Positions 46,101 to 58,800 of a DNA stretch of 64,000 nt are shown here, piece after piece. The stretch covers positions 34,885,906-34,949,905 of the forward strand of contig NC_090260.1 in the NCBI RefSeq assembly GCF_037325665.1. The letters are read 5' to 3'. The notes under the pieces are model-generated. The model had not been told where the DNA came from, searched no databases, and saw only the letters and a list, made by a program, of their open reading frames with translations. Made by a program: the position numbers and the translations under genes. How positions within the stretch are numbered: the stretch's first letter is position 1; every line of letters starts with the position of its first letter. Source of the stretch: Littorina saxatilis. Lineage: Eukaryota; Mollusca; Gastropoda; Littorinimorpha; Littorinidae.

Positions 46101-46812
46101 TCATATAAAAAAAATATTTAATCTTGGTTTTTGATTTAAATGAACTAAATTCTAGCACTAAAAATGTTGTGCGTCATGAGAAACAGTTTTACAAGCAACA
46201 CACCAAACACTAATTTCTCATTATGTCAACCGTCTTTTAAATGACAAATTTGAACAGTTCAATCACTTTAACATAACAAAAATACAAAAGACATATTGAG
46301 AAACCATAATGAAAATTCAGTGTCCTGGGCTCTTGGGCACCTTTTCCTTGGCACACAGATATATACATGTGGTTCTTGTTTAATTGGGAATTCCCATTGC
46401 AATTTTTGATGATTTGCTGCAAACCCGGATGAAATTAAAAGGACTCAAAAGGATAATTATCTTCTCTTGAGTTTATTTCAAGATTAGCTTTACAAATTAC
46501 AGTCTGTACTGCTTTGTGTGTGTGGGAGAGAAGAGTGAGGGTGTAATTTATTGTTTATTTTGTGAATTCATTCAAATGTTGTTGTACCTCTTGTAATGTC
46601 ACTGTCTCCTTTGTCATGATTTGATTTGGATGGATACAGTATAAAACACATCGGTCATTTTATGAAAAAGGCCCTTCCTTTGTCAGACTGAGTGGCTTTA
46701 TATTTTTAGAACCTATGTTATATGGGTAATGCCTGCTTGAAGTTTGAATACTTGCAGTCGCATGCCAGTAAGCTAGCAACATGTTTATGTTCTGTGTCCG
46801 TGTTGTGCACAG
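43131..46812. other. Intergenic / 5' region of the 46.8-kb gene
   Basis: No supported exon. 43313-43695 resembles the interior and right end (CCGCCCCTG) of the CAGGGG-terminated hAT-like group, with a poly-C tract. 44738-44775 shares CGTGTTAAATTCATAGCTCA with the Helitron's internal repeats. 45350-46190 carries several copies of GTCACAAGAAACA. The promoter and first exon of the next gene should lie here but were not pinned down. Confidence 0.45.
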
Positions 46813-46835
46813 ATGGGTGAAAGGTGCAGTGCGCC

Positions 46836-49800
46836 ATGGACCCTGGTCAGAGAGGTCCTGACCCCATGGACCCCAGCCACGTTCAGTACCAGATCCTAGA
46901 ACCCTACTCTGCTGACCACCATGAAGGTTCTGCAGTCACCTCCATGCGGCCAGGGTTCCAACCTGTGGAACCCTCAGTCTACCCACCATTCATGCTTCAA
47001 GGTCAAGGCCACAGTTACCAGGTTGTGGATGGAGGTCAAGTCATGCAAGGTCAGGGCCAGCCTGTCATGGGAATGTCAAGGCTACCTGAGGAGGCCTGCC
47101 CAGACTGTCCTCCGCCCGGTTATAACCCCCACCAGCCAGAGTTGAGCGTCGTTCCCCAGGATTCTTTCCCCCAGGAACAAAGCATGCATATGGGGGTTGG
47201 TGTTGTTCCTGCAGTCCTGTCTCCCAACCATATGGCCATGTTTTCCCCTGTATCGCAACACATGGGTCAAGGTCAGCCCATTCAAGGTCAACTAGGGGTT
47301 ACAGGTCAAGGTCAGCCAGGCATTGTGTACGTGCAGCACCAGCCTGGTGTGACCTTGCACCAGCAGCATTTTGTACAGGGAATGAGCCCCGGCTTTGCTC
47401 AGCCTGTGGACCCCAACAGCTACGCACAGTTTTCTCCCAACATGCAGCAAGCATTCCCCATGCACCTTCAGGTCAGCCCCGGTGGTCAAGGCTATGCCCA
47501 AGAGCTGAACGCCAATGGACAGGGTTACAGTGTTGTCTCACAGATGCAACCCAGACAGCAGATGATAGATGGGTCCGGGCAGCAGATGATGGATGGTTCC
47601 AGACAAATGAACATAACAGGCATGGTGATGGAAGGGGGTGTGGTCGTCAGCTCCGCTAACGGTCGACAGGAGTTCCGTCCGGGGTGGATCAAAGCGCAGC
47701 TACAGCAGCCCCCTGTTCCCATGGTGATGAGCCAGCCACCGCCCCACCTGCCCCTTCATCATATGGGGGTGCGACCTTGCTCCCTGCCCACCACCTCCAC
47801 CATGGCCAAGCCGGTGCAGGCCAGGTTTCGAGCCCTCTACCCCCTGGGCTTCCCCAGAGACCAGCGGGGCATTATGTCCGGCAACGCTGCAAACATGCCT
47901 GTGCGCTTCAGTACAGTGCCCACACAAATCATGTATTATGGCCGCAGGTCTGCTAGAGAGACACCTATGGAAACGGATTCTTCCCCTGGCATGTAAGTGC
48001 TTTTTCTTCTCTTGAGTCTTGGTCTCTACTTTTTGTGGGAGAACCATAACCATATTTTTTAGGATAAAAGTAGCTTGTTCATTTCAGGTGCCATAAAATA
48101 GGTTTCGAATGACTCGCGCTTAGTGACTTACTCTTGTCCACATGTGTCTATTACTCATACATATTTAGATATCTATTCTGTTTTTGAGTCACTTGAGAAA
48201 AAGTGACTCTATGTAATCGGTCAGTGTTAGTCTGTCCGGCCGGCCGTCCGTAGACACCACCTTAACGTTGGACTTTTCTCGGAAACTATCAAAGCGATCG
48301 GGCTCATATTTTGTTTAGTCGTGACCTCCAATGACCTCTACACTTTAACGATGGTTTCGTTGACCTTTGACCTTTTTCAAGGTCACAGGTCAGCGTCAAA
48401 GGAAAAATTAGACATTTTATATCTTTGACAAAGTTCATCGGATGTGATTGAAACTTTGTAGGATTATTCTTTACATCAAAGTATTTACATCTGTAGCCTT
48501 TTACGAACGTTATCAGAAAAACAAGGGAGATAACTAGCCTTTTCTGTTCGGCAACACACAACTTAACGTTGGGCTTTTCTCGGAAACTATAAAAGTGACC
48601 GGGCTCAAATTTTATGTGAACGTGACTCATTGTGTTGTGAATAGCAATTTCTTCCTGTCCATCTGATGCCTCATATAATATTCAGAACTGCGAAAGTGAC
48701 TCGATCGAGCGTTTGCTCTTCTTGTTATTTTATTTTGGGCAAGTGTGTCCTTTCATTGCAGGTACCACTGTACAGGAAATGAAACATGAGTATGGCTACT
48801 AGACAATAAAGTATGAGTATGGCTACTAGACAATAAAGTATATGAGTATGGCTACTAGACAATAAAGTATATGAGTATGGCTACTAGACAATAAAGTATA
48901 TGAGTATGGCTACTAGACAATAAAGTATATGAGTATGGCTACTAGACAATAAAGTATATGAGTATGGCTACTAGACAATAAAGTATATATGAGTATGGCT
49001 ACTAGACAATAAAGTATATGAGTATGGCTACTAGACAATAAAGTATATGAGTATGGCTACTAGACAATAAAGTATATGAGTATGGCTACTAGACAATAAA
49101 GTATACTAGTGATACCCGTGCTACGCACGGGATTTTCTTCTTTATAAATTACAGAATTAATTGTGAATAAGCAACAAAAACGTGTTAAATGTTTGATGGC
49201 ATCATACAAAACAAAATGCCATAAATTTATTGGGAGAAAATAGTGTGCACCGTACAATAACAGTTTTACACATCAGCAAATAGGAAAAAGTAACAGTTGG
49301 TACTGTGAACAATAAAACGCCTATCAAATTTTCATATAATTGGGAAAGGATAAAACAGCGTTAATGTGTGCCCTTTTGAGATTTCAGTCAATGTGGACAG
49401 TCTGAGAATTCAGTCAATGTGACAACATGATTTTGTTACGCTTCAATTAAGATGCATGCTAGTTAAAATGTACAAAAACAATATGTAACACCAATTATAT
49501 AATTGGGAAAGAAATCTTGTCGCAGTTCGCCGACAGCTCGAGTCACCCACAATGAAATGTTTGTACGATCGACTGCACTTAAATTAGCGGCTACATTGAC
49601 ATAAGTGAAGTACATAAATGTGCAAAAAAATGTGCCCATAGAACAATATTTTTACACATCACCATACATGTCTTGAGACAGGAAAAAAACAACCAGCGTT
49701 AAATGGAACAAAATGTTTACACTTTGGCAAACATGTGAATAAAAAGTAGTTAAAATGTGAAGTTGGTTCTACGAACAACAACATGTTTACATAGAAGCAA

Positions 49801-52800
49801 AATGTTTACAGATCACCATGCATATGTATAGAGAAAAACACTCACACAATGCTAAATGTGCAAATGAACTGTGTGCACATCGTCATGCTTACAATTGGGA
49901 GCTGGATAAAAAGACAGCACTAATGATCGCAATGAAGAACACTATCATAGTTGCACATCAGTACACCCGTACTTGCAAAAAGTACAGCAAAAGTACAGTT
50001 TGTTCACACACACACACACACACAGTAGCAAACTCAAAGGCATTGAGAAAATGCAATCATGTGCAAAATGAACAAAATATCAATGTATATGTAACAACTA
50101 AAACCACACACAACACACTGAACTAAAGTTGCAAAGGTGTGTACAAAGAGAATAAAAACAAATATTTACACATCACCAACTTAGGTTTGAAATGATCTGA
50201 ATGCAAACATAGTTGCACATCCAGTCACTCTGTGAGGCAAGTACCCTGACTTTGACAACAAAAGCTATCTTTCCAGACCATCATCAACCAATTTTCAGAT
50301 GCAGAACACATGTAATGAGCGCTTTTGCTGCTTACTTCCCCTGGCGCGAGCGCTAGAGCTCACGGGGAATCGCTTCTTTGCGATGTGTAAATCGGTGCTT
50401 TTCTATTTTATTCTGTAGCTTAGGTAATTGCGCATAGTCTTCATTGTTTTTTTAAATGTGTGGTGTCGAGATATGTCCGAATCATATGCTACCCATCTTT
50501 TACACATGGCGCAGTTACCTAAGCTGCAGAAATTAAATAGAAAAGTACCGATTTACACATCACAAAGAAGCAATTTTTAACCCGTGTCCTCTAGCGTTCG
50601 CGCCAGGTAGGTAAGACGCTTCTCTCCCTTGGGCCCAGGGAGGTCACCAATGCTAGCAGCAAAACCGCTCATTGTAAAAAGTACATCAATAGTTTGTTCA
50701 CACACTGTAGCAGCTAAATTGGGTGTGGGTTGTGGATCATGGTGTTACACATCAGCAAATAGGAATGAAAAAGTAAACCATTGGTAAATATACAGTGGGT
50801 TCTGCCCTTTTATGAGATTTCAGTCAATGTGGACAGTCTGAGAATTCAGTCAATGTGACAAAATGATTTTGTCACGCTTCAATTAAGAAGCATGCTAGTT
50901 AAAATGTGTAAAAACAATATGTAACACCAATTATAGAATTGGGAAAGAAATCTTGTCGCAGTTCGCGTCACCCACAATGAAGAGTGGACAAAGTTGTCGA
51001 TACCTGATCACTAACTGCAGCGGAAGAGAGTGGACATTCCCCGATCTGTCGCCTTGTCTGCGGAAGCGAATGGCGTCTTCCTATGTGAAGAAAATGAGGA
51101 AAAAGAATATATAGATTGTACACAGGTGTATGGGTAAAATTGAACTTGAGCGTGTTAAATTCATAGCTCATAATTCAATCAATCAATCAATGAGGCTTAT
51201 ATCGCACATATTCCGTGGGTACAGTTCTAGGCGCTCTGCAGTGATGCCGTGTGAGATGAAATTTTATACGGCCAGTAGATTGCAGCCATTTCGGCGCATA
51301 ATTACCTTTCACGGCCTATTATTCCAAGTCACACGGGTATAGGTAGACAATTATTAACTGTGCCTAAGCAATTTTTGCCAGGAAAGACCCTTTTGTCAAT
51401 CGTGGGATCTTAAACATGCACACCCAATGTAGTGTACACGGGGTGGGGGGGGGGGGGGGGGGGTCTGACACCGAAGAGAGTCTGCACACAAAGTTGACTC
51501 TGTGAAATAAATTTCCGCCGAACCTGGGATCGAACTCACGCTGACAGCGGCCAACTGAATACAAATCCAGCGCGCTACCAACTGAGCTATGTCTCCAAAT
51601 TTGCAGAACGTGCACTTGCAATCACCCAAATAAATTAAATATGCTGACATTTGTAGAACCTGCAGTCGCTATGGTGAAAATCTGAAAGAACAAACTAAAA
51701 TCATACTCAGAACATTTGTGAAACAAAATACTTTTCCAACTCAAGGGAAGTAATCAAAATCACACTCACTAAACCCAGAACGTGCACATGCAATCACCCA
51801 AATAAATGAAAAATGCTGAAATTGTTAGAACCTGCATTTGCTATGACCCAAATTAATGAAAAATGCTGATGTTTGGAGCACAATCATTCGTCAATTAATT
51901 GGGATTTACCTGGCAAAAGTGCGCAAAGTTGTTGAGTGGACATCCCCCGATCTGTCGCCTTGTCTGCGGAAGCGAATGGCGTCTTCCTATGTGAAGAAAA
52001 TGAGAAAAAGAATATATAGATTGTACACAGGTGTATGGGTAAAATTGAACTTGAGCGTGTTAAATTCATAGCTCATAATTCAATCAATCAATCAATGAGG
52101 CTTATATCGCGCATATTCCGTGGGTACAGTTCTAGGCGCTCTGCAGTGATGCCGTGTGAGATGAAATTTTATACGGCCAGTAGATTGCAGCCATTTTGGC
52201 GCATATTTACCTTTCACGGCCTATTATTCCAAGTCACACACGGGTATAGGTAGACAATTATTAACTGTGCCTAAGCAATTTTTTCCAAGAAAGACCCTTT
52301 TGTCAATCGTGGGATCTTTAACGTGCACACCCAATGTAGTGTAAACGGGGGTTCTGACACCGAAGAGAGTCTGCACACAAAGTTGACTCTGTGAAATAAA
52401 TTTCCGCCGAACCTGGGATCGAACTCACGCTGACAGCGGCCAACTGAATACAAATCCAGCGCGCTACCAACTGAGCTATGTCTCCAAATTTGCAGAACGT
52501 GCACTTGCAATCACCCAAATAAATTAAATATGCTGACATTTGTAGAACCTGCATTTGCTATCAATTCATTGGTACTTAGTCGCTATGGTGAAAATCTGAA
52601 AGAACAAACTAAAACCATACTCAAAACATTTGTGAAACAAAATACTTTTCCAACTCAAGGGAAGTAATCAAAATCACACTCACTAAACCCAGAACGTGCA
52701 CATGCAATCACCCAAATAAATGAAAAATGCTGAAATTGTTAGAACCTGCATTTGCTATGACCCAAATTAATGAAAAATGCTGATGTTTGGAGCACAATCA

Positions 52801-55800
52801 TTCGTCAATTAATTGGGATTTACCTGGCAAAAGTGCGCAAAGTTGTTGAGTGGACATCCCCCGATCTGTCGCCTTGTCTGCGGAAGCGAATGGTGTCTTC
52901 CTATGTGAAGAAAATGAGGAAAAAGAATATATAGATTGTACACAGGTGTATGGGTAAAATTGAACTTGAGCGTGTTAAATTCATAGCTCATAATTCAATC
53001 AATCAATCAATGAGGCTTATATCGCGCATATTCCGTGGGTACAGTTCTAGGCGCTCTGCAGTGATGCCGTGTGAGATGAAATTTTATACGGCCAGTAGAT
53101 TGCAGCCATTTTGGCGCATATTTACCTTTCACGGCCTATTATTCCAAGTCACACACGGGTATAGGTAGACAATTATTAACTGTGCCTAAGCAATTTTTGC
53201 CAGGAAAGACCCTTTTGTCAATCGTGGGATCTTTAACGTGCACACCCAATGTAGTGTAAGCGGGGGTTCTGACACCGAAGAGAGTCTGCACACAAAGTTG
53301 ACTCTGTGAAATAAATTTCCGCCGAACCTGGGATCGAACTCACGCTGACAGCGGCCAACTGAATACAAATCCAGCGCGCTACCACCTGAGCTATGTCTCC
53401 AAATTTGCAGAACGTGCACTTGCAATCACCCAAATAAATTAAATATGCTGACATTTGTAGAACCTGCATTTGCTATCAATTCATTGGTACTTAGTCGCTA
53501 TGGTGAAAATCTGAAAGAACAAACTAAAACCATACTCATACTTTTCCAACTCAAGGGAAGTAATCAAAATCACACTCACTAAACCCAGAACGTGCACATG
53601 CAATCACCCAAATAAATGAAAAATGCTGAAATTGTTAGAACCTGCATTTGCTATGACCCAAATTAATGAAAAATGCTGATGTTTGGAGCACAATCATTCG
53701 TCAATTAATTGGGATTTACCTGGCAAAAGTGCGCAAAGTTGTTGAGTGGACATCCCCCGATCTGTCGCCTTGTCTGCGGAAGCGAATGGTGTCTTCCTAT
53801 GTGAAGAAAATGAGGAAAAAGAATATATAGATTGTACACAGGTGTATGGGTAAAATTGAACTTGAGCGTGTTAAATTCATAGCTCATAATTCAATCAATC
53901 AATCAATGAGGCTTATATCGCGCATATTCCGTGGGTACAGTTCTAGGCGCTCTGCAGTGATGCCGTGTGAGATGAAATTTTATACGGCCAGTAGATTGCA
54001 GCCATTTTGGCGCATATTTACCTTTCACGGCCTATTATTCCAAGTCACACACGGGTATAGGTAGACAATTATTAACTGTGCCTAAGCAATTTTTTCCAAG
54101 AAAGACCCTTTTGTCAATCGTGGGATCTTTAACGTGCACACCCAATGTAGTGTAAACGGGGGTTCTGACACCGAAGAGAGTCTGCACACAAACTTGACTC
54201 TGTGAAATAATTTTTTGCCGAACCTGGGATCGAACTCACGCTGACAGCGGCCAACTGAATACAAATCCAGCGCGCTACCAACTGAGCTATGTCTCCAAAT
54301 TTGCAGAACGTGCACTTGCAATCACCCAAATAAATTAAAAATGCTGACATTTGTAGAACCTGCATTTGCTATCAATTCATTGGTACTTAGTCGCTATGGT
54401 GAAAATCTGAAAGAACAAACAAAAACCATACTCAGAACATTTGTGAAACAAAATACTTTTCCAACTCAAGGGAAGTAATCAAAATCACACTCACTAAACC
54501 ACCTTGAAGTGGAGTACACTAAAAACGAAATGAACAAATATCCAAAAAATAGAACATTGGCACGATTTCCAACAATTGAAAGGTTTTAGGCAGCAACTCT
54601 TCTGCAAAATCTTGTTAGAGTGTCTTTGCTATTAAATAAACTATTCTCAACGAAAAAGAGATCTACAATGATGTCAAAACTGCCCACAGTCAGTTGCTGA
54701 CGTAACCAAAACACACGTGGAACTTCGAGTCACGAACTCGAAATGCAAATGAAAGGCATCAAAACCAACCTAAATCATAGTCATGGTCATATCAAACCTA
54801 GAATATAATCATACTGAGTTGTTATCCTCATATACGAAGAATAAAATTGGCTTACTTGTGTTTTTACGGGTTCAGCAAGTTTTGACAGAGCTAGGAGACA
54901 GCTGCCGGTTCGACAGACGACACTTTCGGAACCTTACAATTTGCAGATCGTAGCACAATAGGAACAAAACGAAAGTAAAGATAAATTCTGGTTACAGTAC
55001 ACTGTGGCAAAATGGTTTCGGAACACTTTAAGAAGGAGACTGACTTACCTGTCGCGCTTGGTCGATGCCTGAACAAACATTCGCCGAGTCGAACTTGCTT
55101 GTAGATGCCGCATGTCGTGCGGGCGGAACTGAGTGGCGCTGCGATCAGCTTATTCGGTCTGAGCCAATGGGAGACCCGGTTCTTTAACAGCCAATGGGGA
55201 GGCCTTCCGGTCGAGTCGTCTGCTAGGAAATGGCGCGTCAGAATGCCAGAAAAAGCCATTTGGCTTCGGAATCGGCTTTTCTAACCGGGCGCATTGTCTG
55301 CGGGGCCAAACGTTTCTAGGTACCGCGGAAATCGGGGCCCAAATCGGCCGGGTTTGGGAGGAGATAGCGATGCAAGGCCCCAAAACGGTCGCGTATTATA
55401 ATATAGATGAGTATGGCTACTAGACAATAAAGTATATATGAGTATGGCTACTAGACAATAAAGTATATGAGTATGGCTACTAGACAATAAAGTATGAGTA
55501 TGGCTACTAGACAATAAAGTATATATGAGTATGGCTACTAGACAAAGTATATGAGTATGGCTACTAGACAATAAAGTATATGAGTATGGCTACTAGACAA
55601 TAAAGTATATGAGAATGGCTACTAGACAATAAAGTATATGAGTATGGCTACTAGACAATAAAGTATATTGTATGAGTATGGCTACTAGACAATAAACCCC
55701 CCGTGGGTTAGGGGGAAGAATTTACCCGATGCTCCCCAGCATGTCGTAAGAGGCGACTAACGGATTCTGTTTCTCCTTTTACCCTTGTTAAGTGTTTCTT

Positions 55801-58800
55801 GTAGTTGTATAGAATATAGTCAATGTTTGTAAAGATTTTAGTCAAGCAGTATGTAAGAAATGTTAAGTCCTTTGTACTGGAAACTTGCATTCTCCCAGTA
55901 AGGTAATATATTGTACTACGTTGCAAGCCCCTGGAGCAAATTTTTGATTAGTGCTTTTGTGAACAAGAAACAATTAACAAGTGGCTCTATCCCATCTCCC
56001 CCCCTTTCCCCGTCGCGATATAACCTTCGTGGTTGAAAACGACGTTAAACACCAAATAAAGAAAAGACTAGACAATAAAGTATATGAGTATGGCTACTAG
56101 ACAATATGAGACCATTGGACAAATAAGATATGATAAAGAGTGAGTATGGGTAGAGGTCTGAAAACAAATGGACAAGTTAATTTTTTTTTAAATAAAACGC
56201 CTTTATTCATAATTTATGGCAGTATGTAATTGAATTTTGAGCTGATATTTCTTGTCTATTTATGTTGTAAACTTGTATATCCCGTTTTCCAGAAGTGGTG
56301 CAACCCCGATGGAAACAGAGTCTTCACATGGAATGCAGGTCAGTTGTGTTAACTGTTATAATGGAGTTGACAGAATAATATTAGAAATGCTGTCACAGAC
56401 ACAGTGACAGTGCAGTAAACGGCCATTTTAACCCTGCAACCACATACCATTGTTTTTACTTTGTGATTTTTTATTTAGGATCAATCACCCATAGCTGCCA
56501 ACCCTCCCTAGAAAACCGGGAAATTCCCAATTTTATGTCCAGTCCCGGATTTTCCCGAATAGTGCAAAAGTTTCCCGATTAAAAATTTTTCGAGTATAGT
56601 TATATAATGACTGGAGTGTATTTTCAAGCGCCTGTACTCGGCGTAGTTTCACTTCTGAACTCTCGTTCAGCGCGAGGCTTCGTCACACAAACGCTGTGAT
56701 CAAAATCAAAACTAAACGAGAATAGGCGAGATTTGTGGCTAGCGCATGCGCTTCAGTCGAATGTGGATGAGAAGCAGAAGAAGAAGCAGCAGCAGATGAC
56801 CACAAAATGAAGAAAACAACGGCCCAGCGGCTGAAAGTCGGCCCGAAAGTTCTTGTAAAATTTCAAGAGTTACAAACAAGAGTATGACTTCATCTCCGAA
56901 TCGACAAGACGCAGCATACATTTCGCGTTTTGCACCAAGTGCCGCGAAGATATATCAGCATCGGACATGGAGGCCGGGGGGATATTGAAGCTCATTCAAG
57001 AACAGCAAAACATGAACGGAACCGGGGGACAGCCGTCGAGAAGACGAGAAAGATTACACAACTGTTCGCTTCAGACGTCGATGTTCGAACTATGAACGCT
57101 GATCCGTGCCAGTTATGCTGTTGTGAACTGTGATGGCAACAGCAATCTCCTTCATACCCCTGGAAGGTGTAGTGTGTTGTGACTTTTGGATTGTGAAATA
57201 AACTCAAGGAAGTAACTAACATGAACTGGTGCTGTTGTGAACTGTGATAGCAAAAGATATCTTCCCTGGCCACACACAATTGGAAGATGTGAGTGTCAAG
57301 AAGTATGAAATACTGTAGAAGGAAGCTTGACGTGCATTGGTAAGTCACTACATCTACTCTCTCTCCAGCTCATTCTTCCTTTTTTGTGACAAAATTTGCT
57401 GCCAGAAACTGGCAATTATAATCCTCAGAATGCACCAGATTGCACCATTTTGCATCCTTTTTATCAAACATTTTCCGGGGGAGCATGCCCCCGGACCCCC
57501 CTAGCATTCTAGGCGCTTTGCGCCGAGACGCTCATTCCTCCCTATTTTTATCTGGGAAAAGTTGGCAGCTATGATCACCCCAAAAAAGCTCCCCAAAAAG
57601 CTGAAGTAACAATAACCTGTAAAACTGTAATGGTCAACATTTGAGCAGATTTCAATCAGATTTAAACCTACATGTGTTCAAACACACACTAACACACACA
57701 CACCACGCCGAATAAATAGTTACAGCGTATTTTGTTAGCATAACACAAAAGCTACAGTCCTCATAACATGAAGAAGGGTAGTAAGTCACAAACACCTTCC
57801 CAAAATGCAAGATGTAACTAAAGGAAAGGAAGCACACTGGCTCCAATCTCAAACATATTTTGTGTAGCAGAGGGGGCCATTGTACACATGGTTGGACAAC
57901 TTTCAGGCACAAATAGCAAGAAAGGTTGGTTACTGTTAACAATGCTTAATCATAGACTTAACCAAGCATTTACATTTTGACTTGCTTATGCCTCTCAATT
58001 CTCGGGGGAGCATTGGGCCGCAGCAACACTCCTCCAATGCACTCGCTTCTGGCAGATCCTCTTCAGCTGTGCACCTGTCATCCTTGCGGTCTTCTCTCAT
58101 TTTCTTCACAGTTTGACTAGAGTTTGATGTTAAAATCACTCACCTTTGTTGTTTTTGTAATCTTGATTTTGTAATATTATCAGTCTGTCTGTTTGTGATT
58201 TCAGACGCAGTGTTTGCTGGAGGTAGGCCTGCAGACAGAAGGTGGAGTCCAGTCGCTGTGTGATGTGGCGGCCGACTACACGGATCGCATGTACAGCCAG
58301 TTTGGACAGGAGACGTACTGCGTGCCGCAGAAGGTGCCGGTCAACCAGCAGCACCCTGACAAGGCCTTGGTGCGCACCAGGGAGGGAGAGTTCAGGTCAG
58401 TTGGATGGACTTTATCCCAGGTGCACTTTCTACAGTGGAACCCCCCTGTTACACTGGAGAGGGAAATGATGGAGCAGGGATGGACCTTGGGCAACGTTGA
58501 AAGACCTGAGTGGTGGTCTCTGTGGCGGCCCTAGGCACAGCCCCGTGCCAAGAGGATTAAGTAAACCCCCTTTAAAAACCTCCCCAAATCGGTGAAAATC
58601 AGGTCTGAAATAGAACGATTGAGGTCAGTTTGGAGAGGTTATGACCATGAGCAAAGATGTGGAGGTCTCCTGACCTGCAGAGAATACATTGGGTATACTT
58701 GTGCACATTCATTCTTAATATTGAGTTCCTTACAAGAATTTCAAAATGTGTTATCCCATAACATAGAAACCAGAAGGGTGTGAAATGGATTTAACTTTCA

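Larger units (their letters stand above)
50979..54500. repeat. Four tandem ~0.9-kb units in the Helitron
   Basis: Matching points at 51130, 52035, 52950 and 53846 give periods of 905, 915 and 896 bp. Each unit holds a unique part (GATCTGTCGCCTTGTCTGCG...), a minus-strand SINE, and a trailing part (CAATCACCCAAATAAA...). Units 2-4 are almost identical. Unit 1 is more diverged and lacks part of the left sequence. Confidence 0.93.
49106..55407 (-). mobile_element. Helitron, non-autonomous, 6302 bp
   Basis: On the minus strand the element begins TCTATATTATAATACGCGAC (5' end at 55407). It ends with hairpin CCCGTGCGTAGCACGGG, then TATCACTAG (3' end at 49106). The host bases are A before and T after. 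Joining the flanks (GTATA + TGAG) restores an intact 29-bp satellite unit, so both boundaries are exact. These are the known Helitron rules: TC start, hairpin plus CTAG end, A/T target, no duplication. No Rep or helicase coding region is seen. The interior has tandem 0.9-kb units, a 160-bp direct repeat and an inverted repeat. A 122-residue minus frame near the 5' end (54891-55259) is unrecognised. Confidence 0.92.

Noticed and set aside
49106-55407. Autonomous Helitron with Rep/helicase
   Set aside because: No long frame with Rep or helicase motifs is present on the minus strand between the termini.
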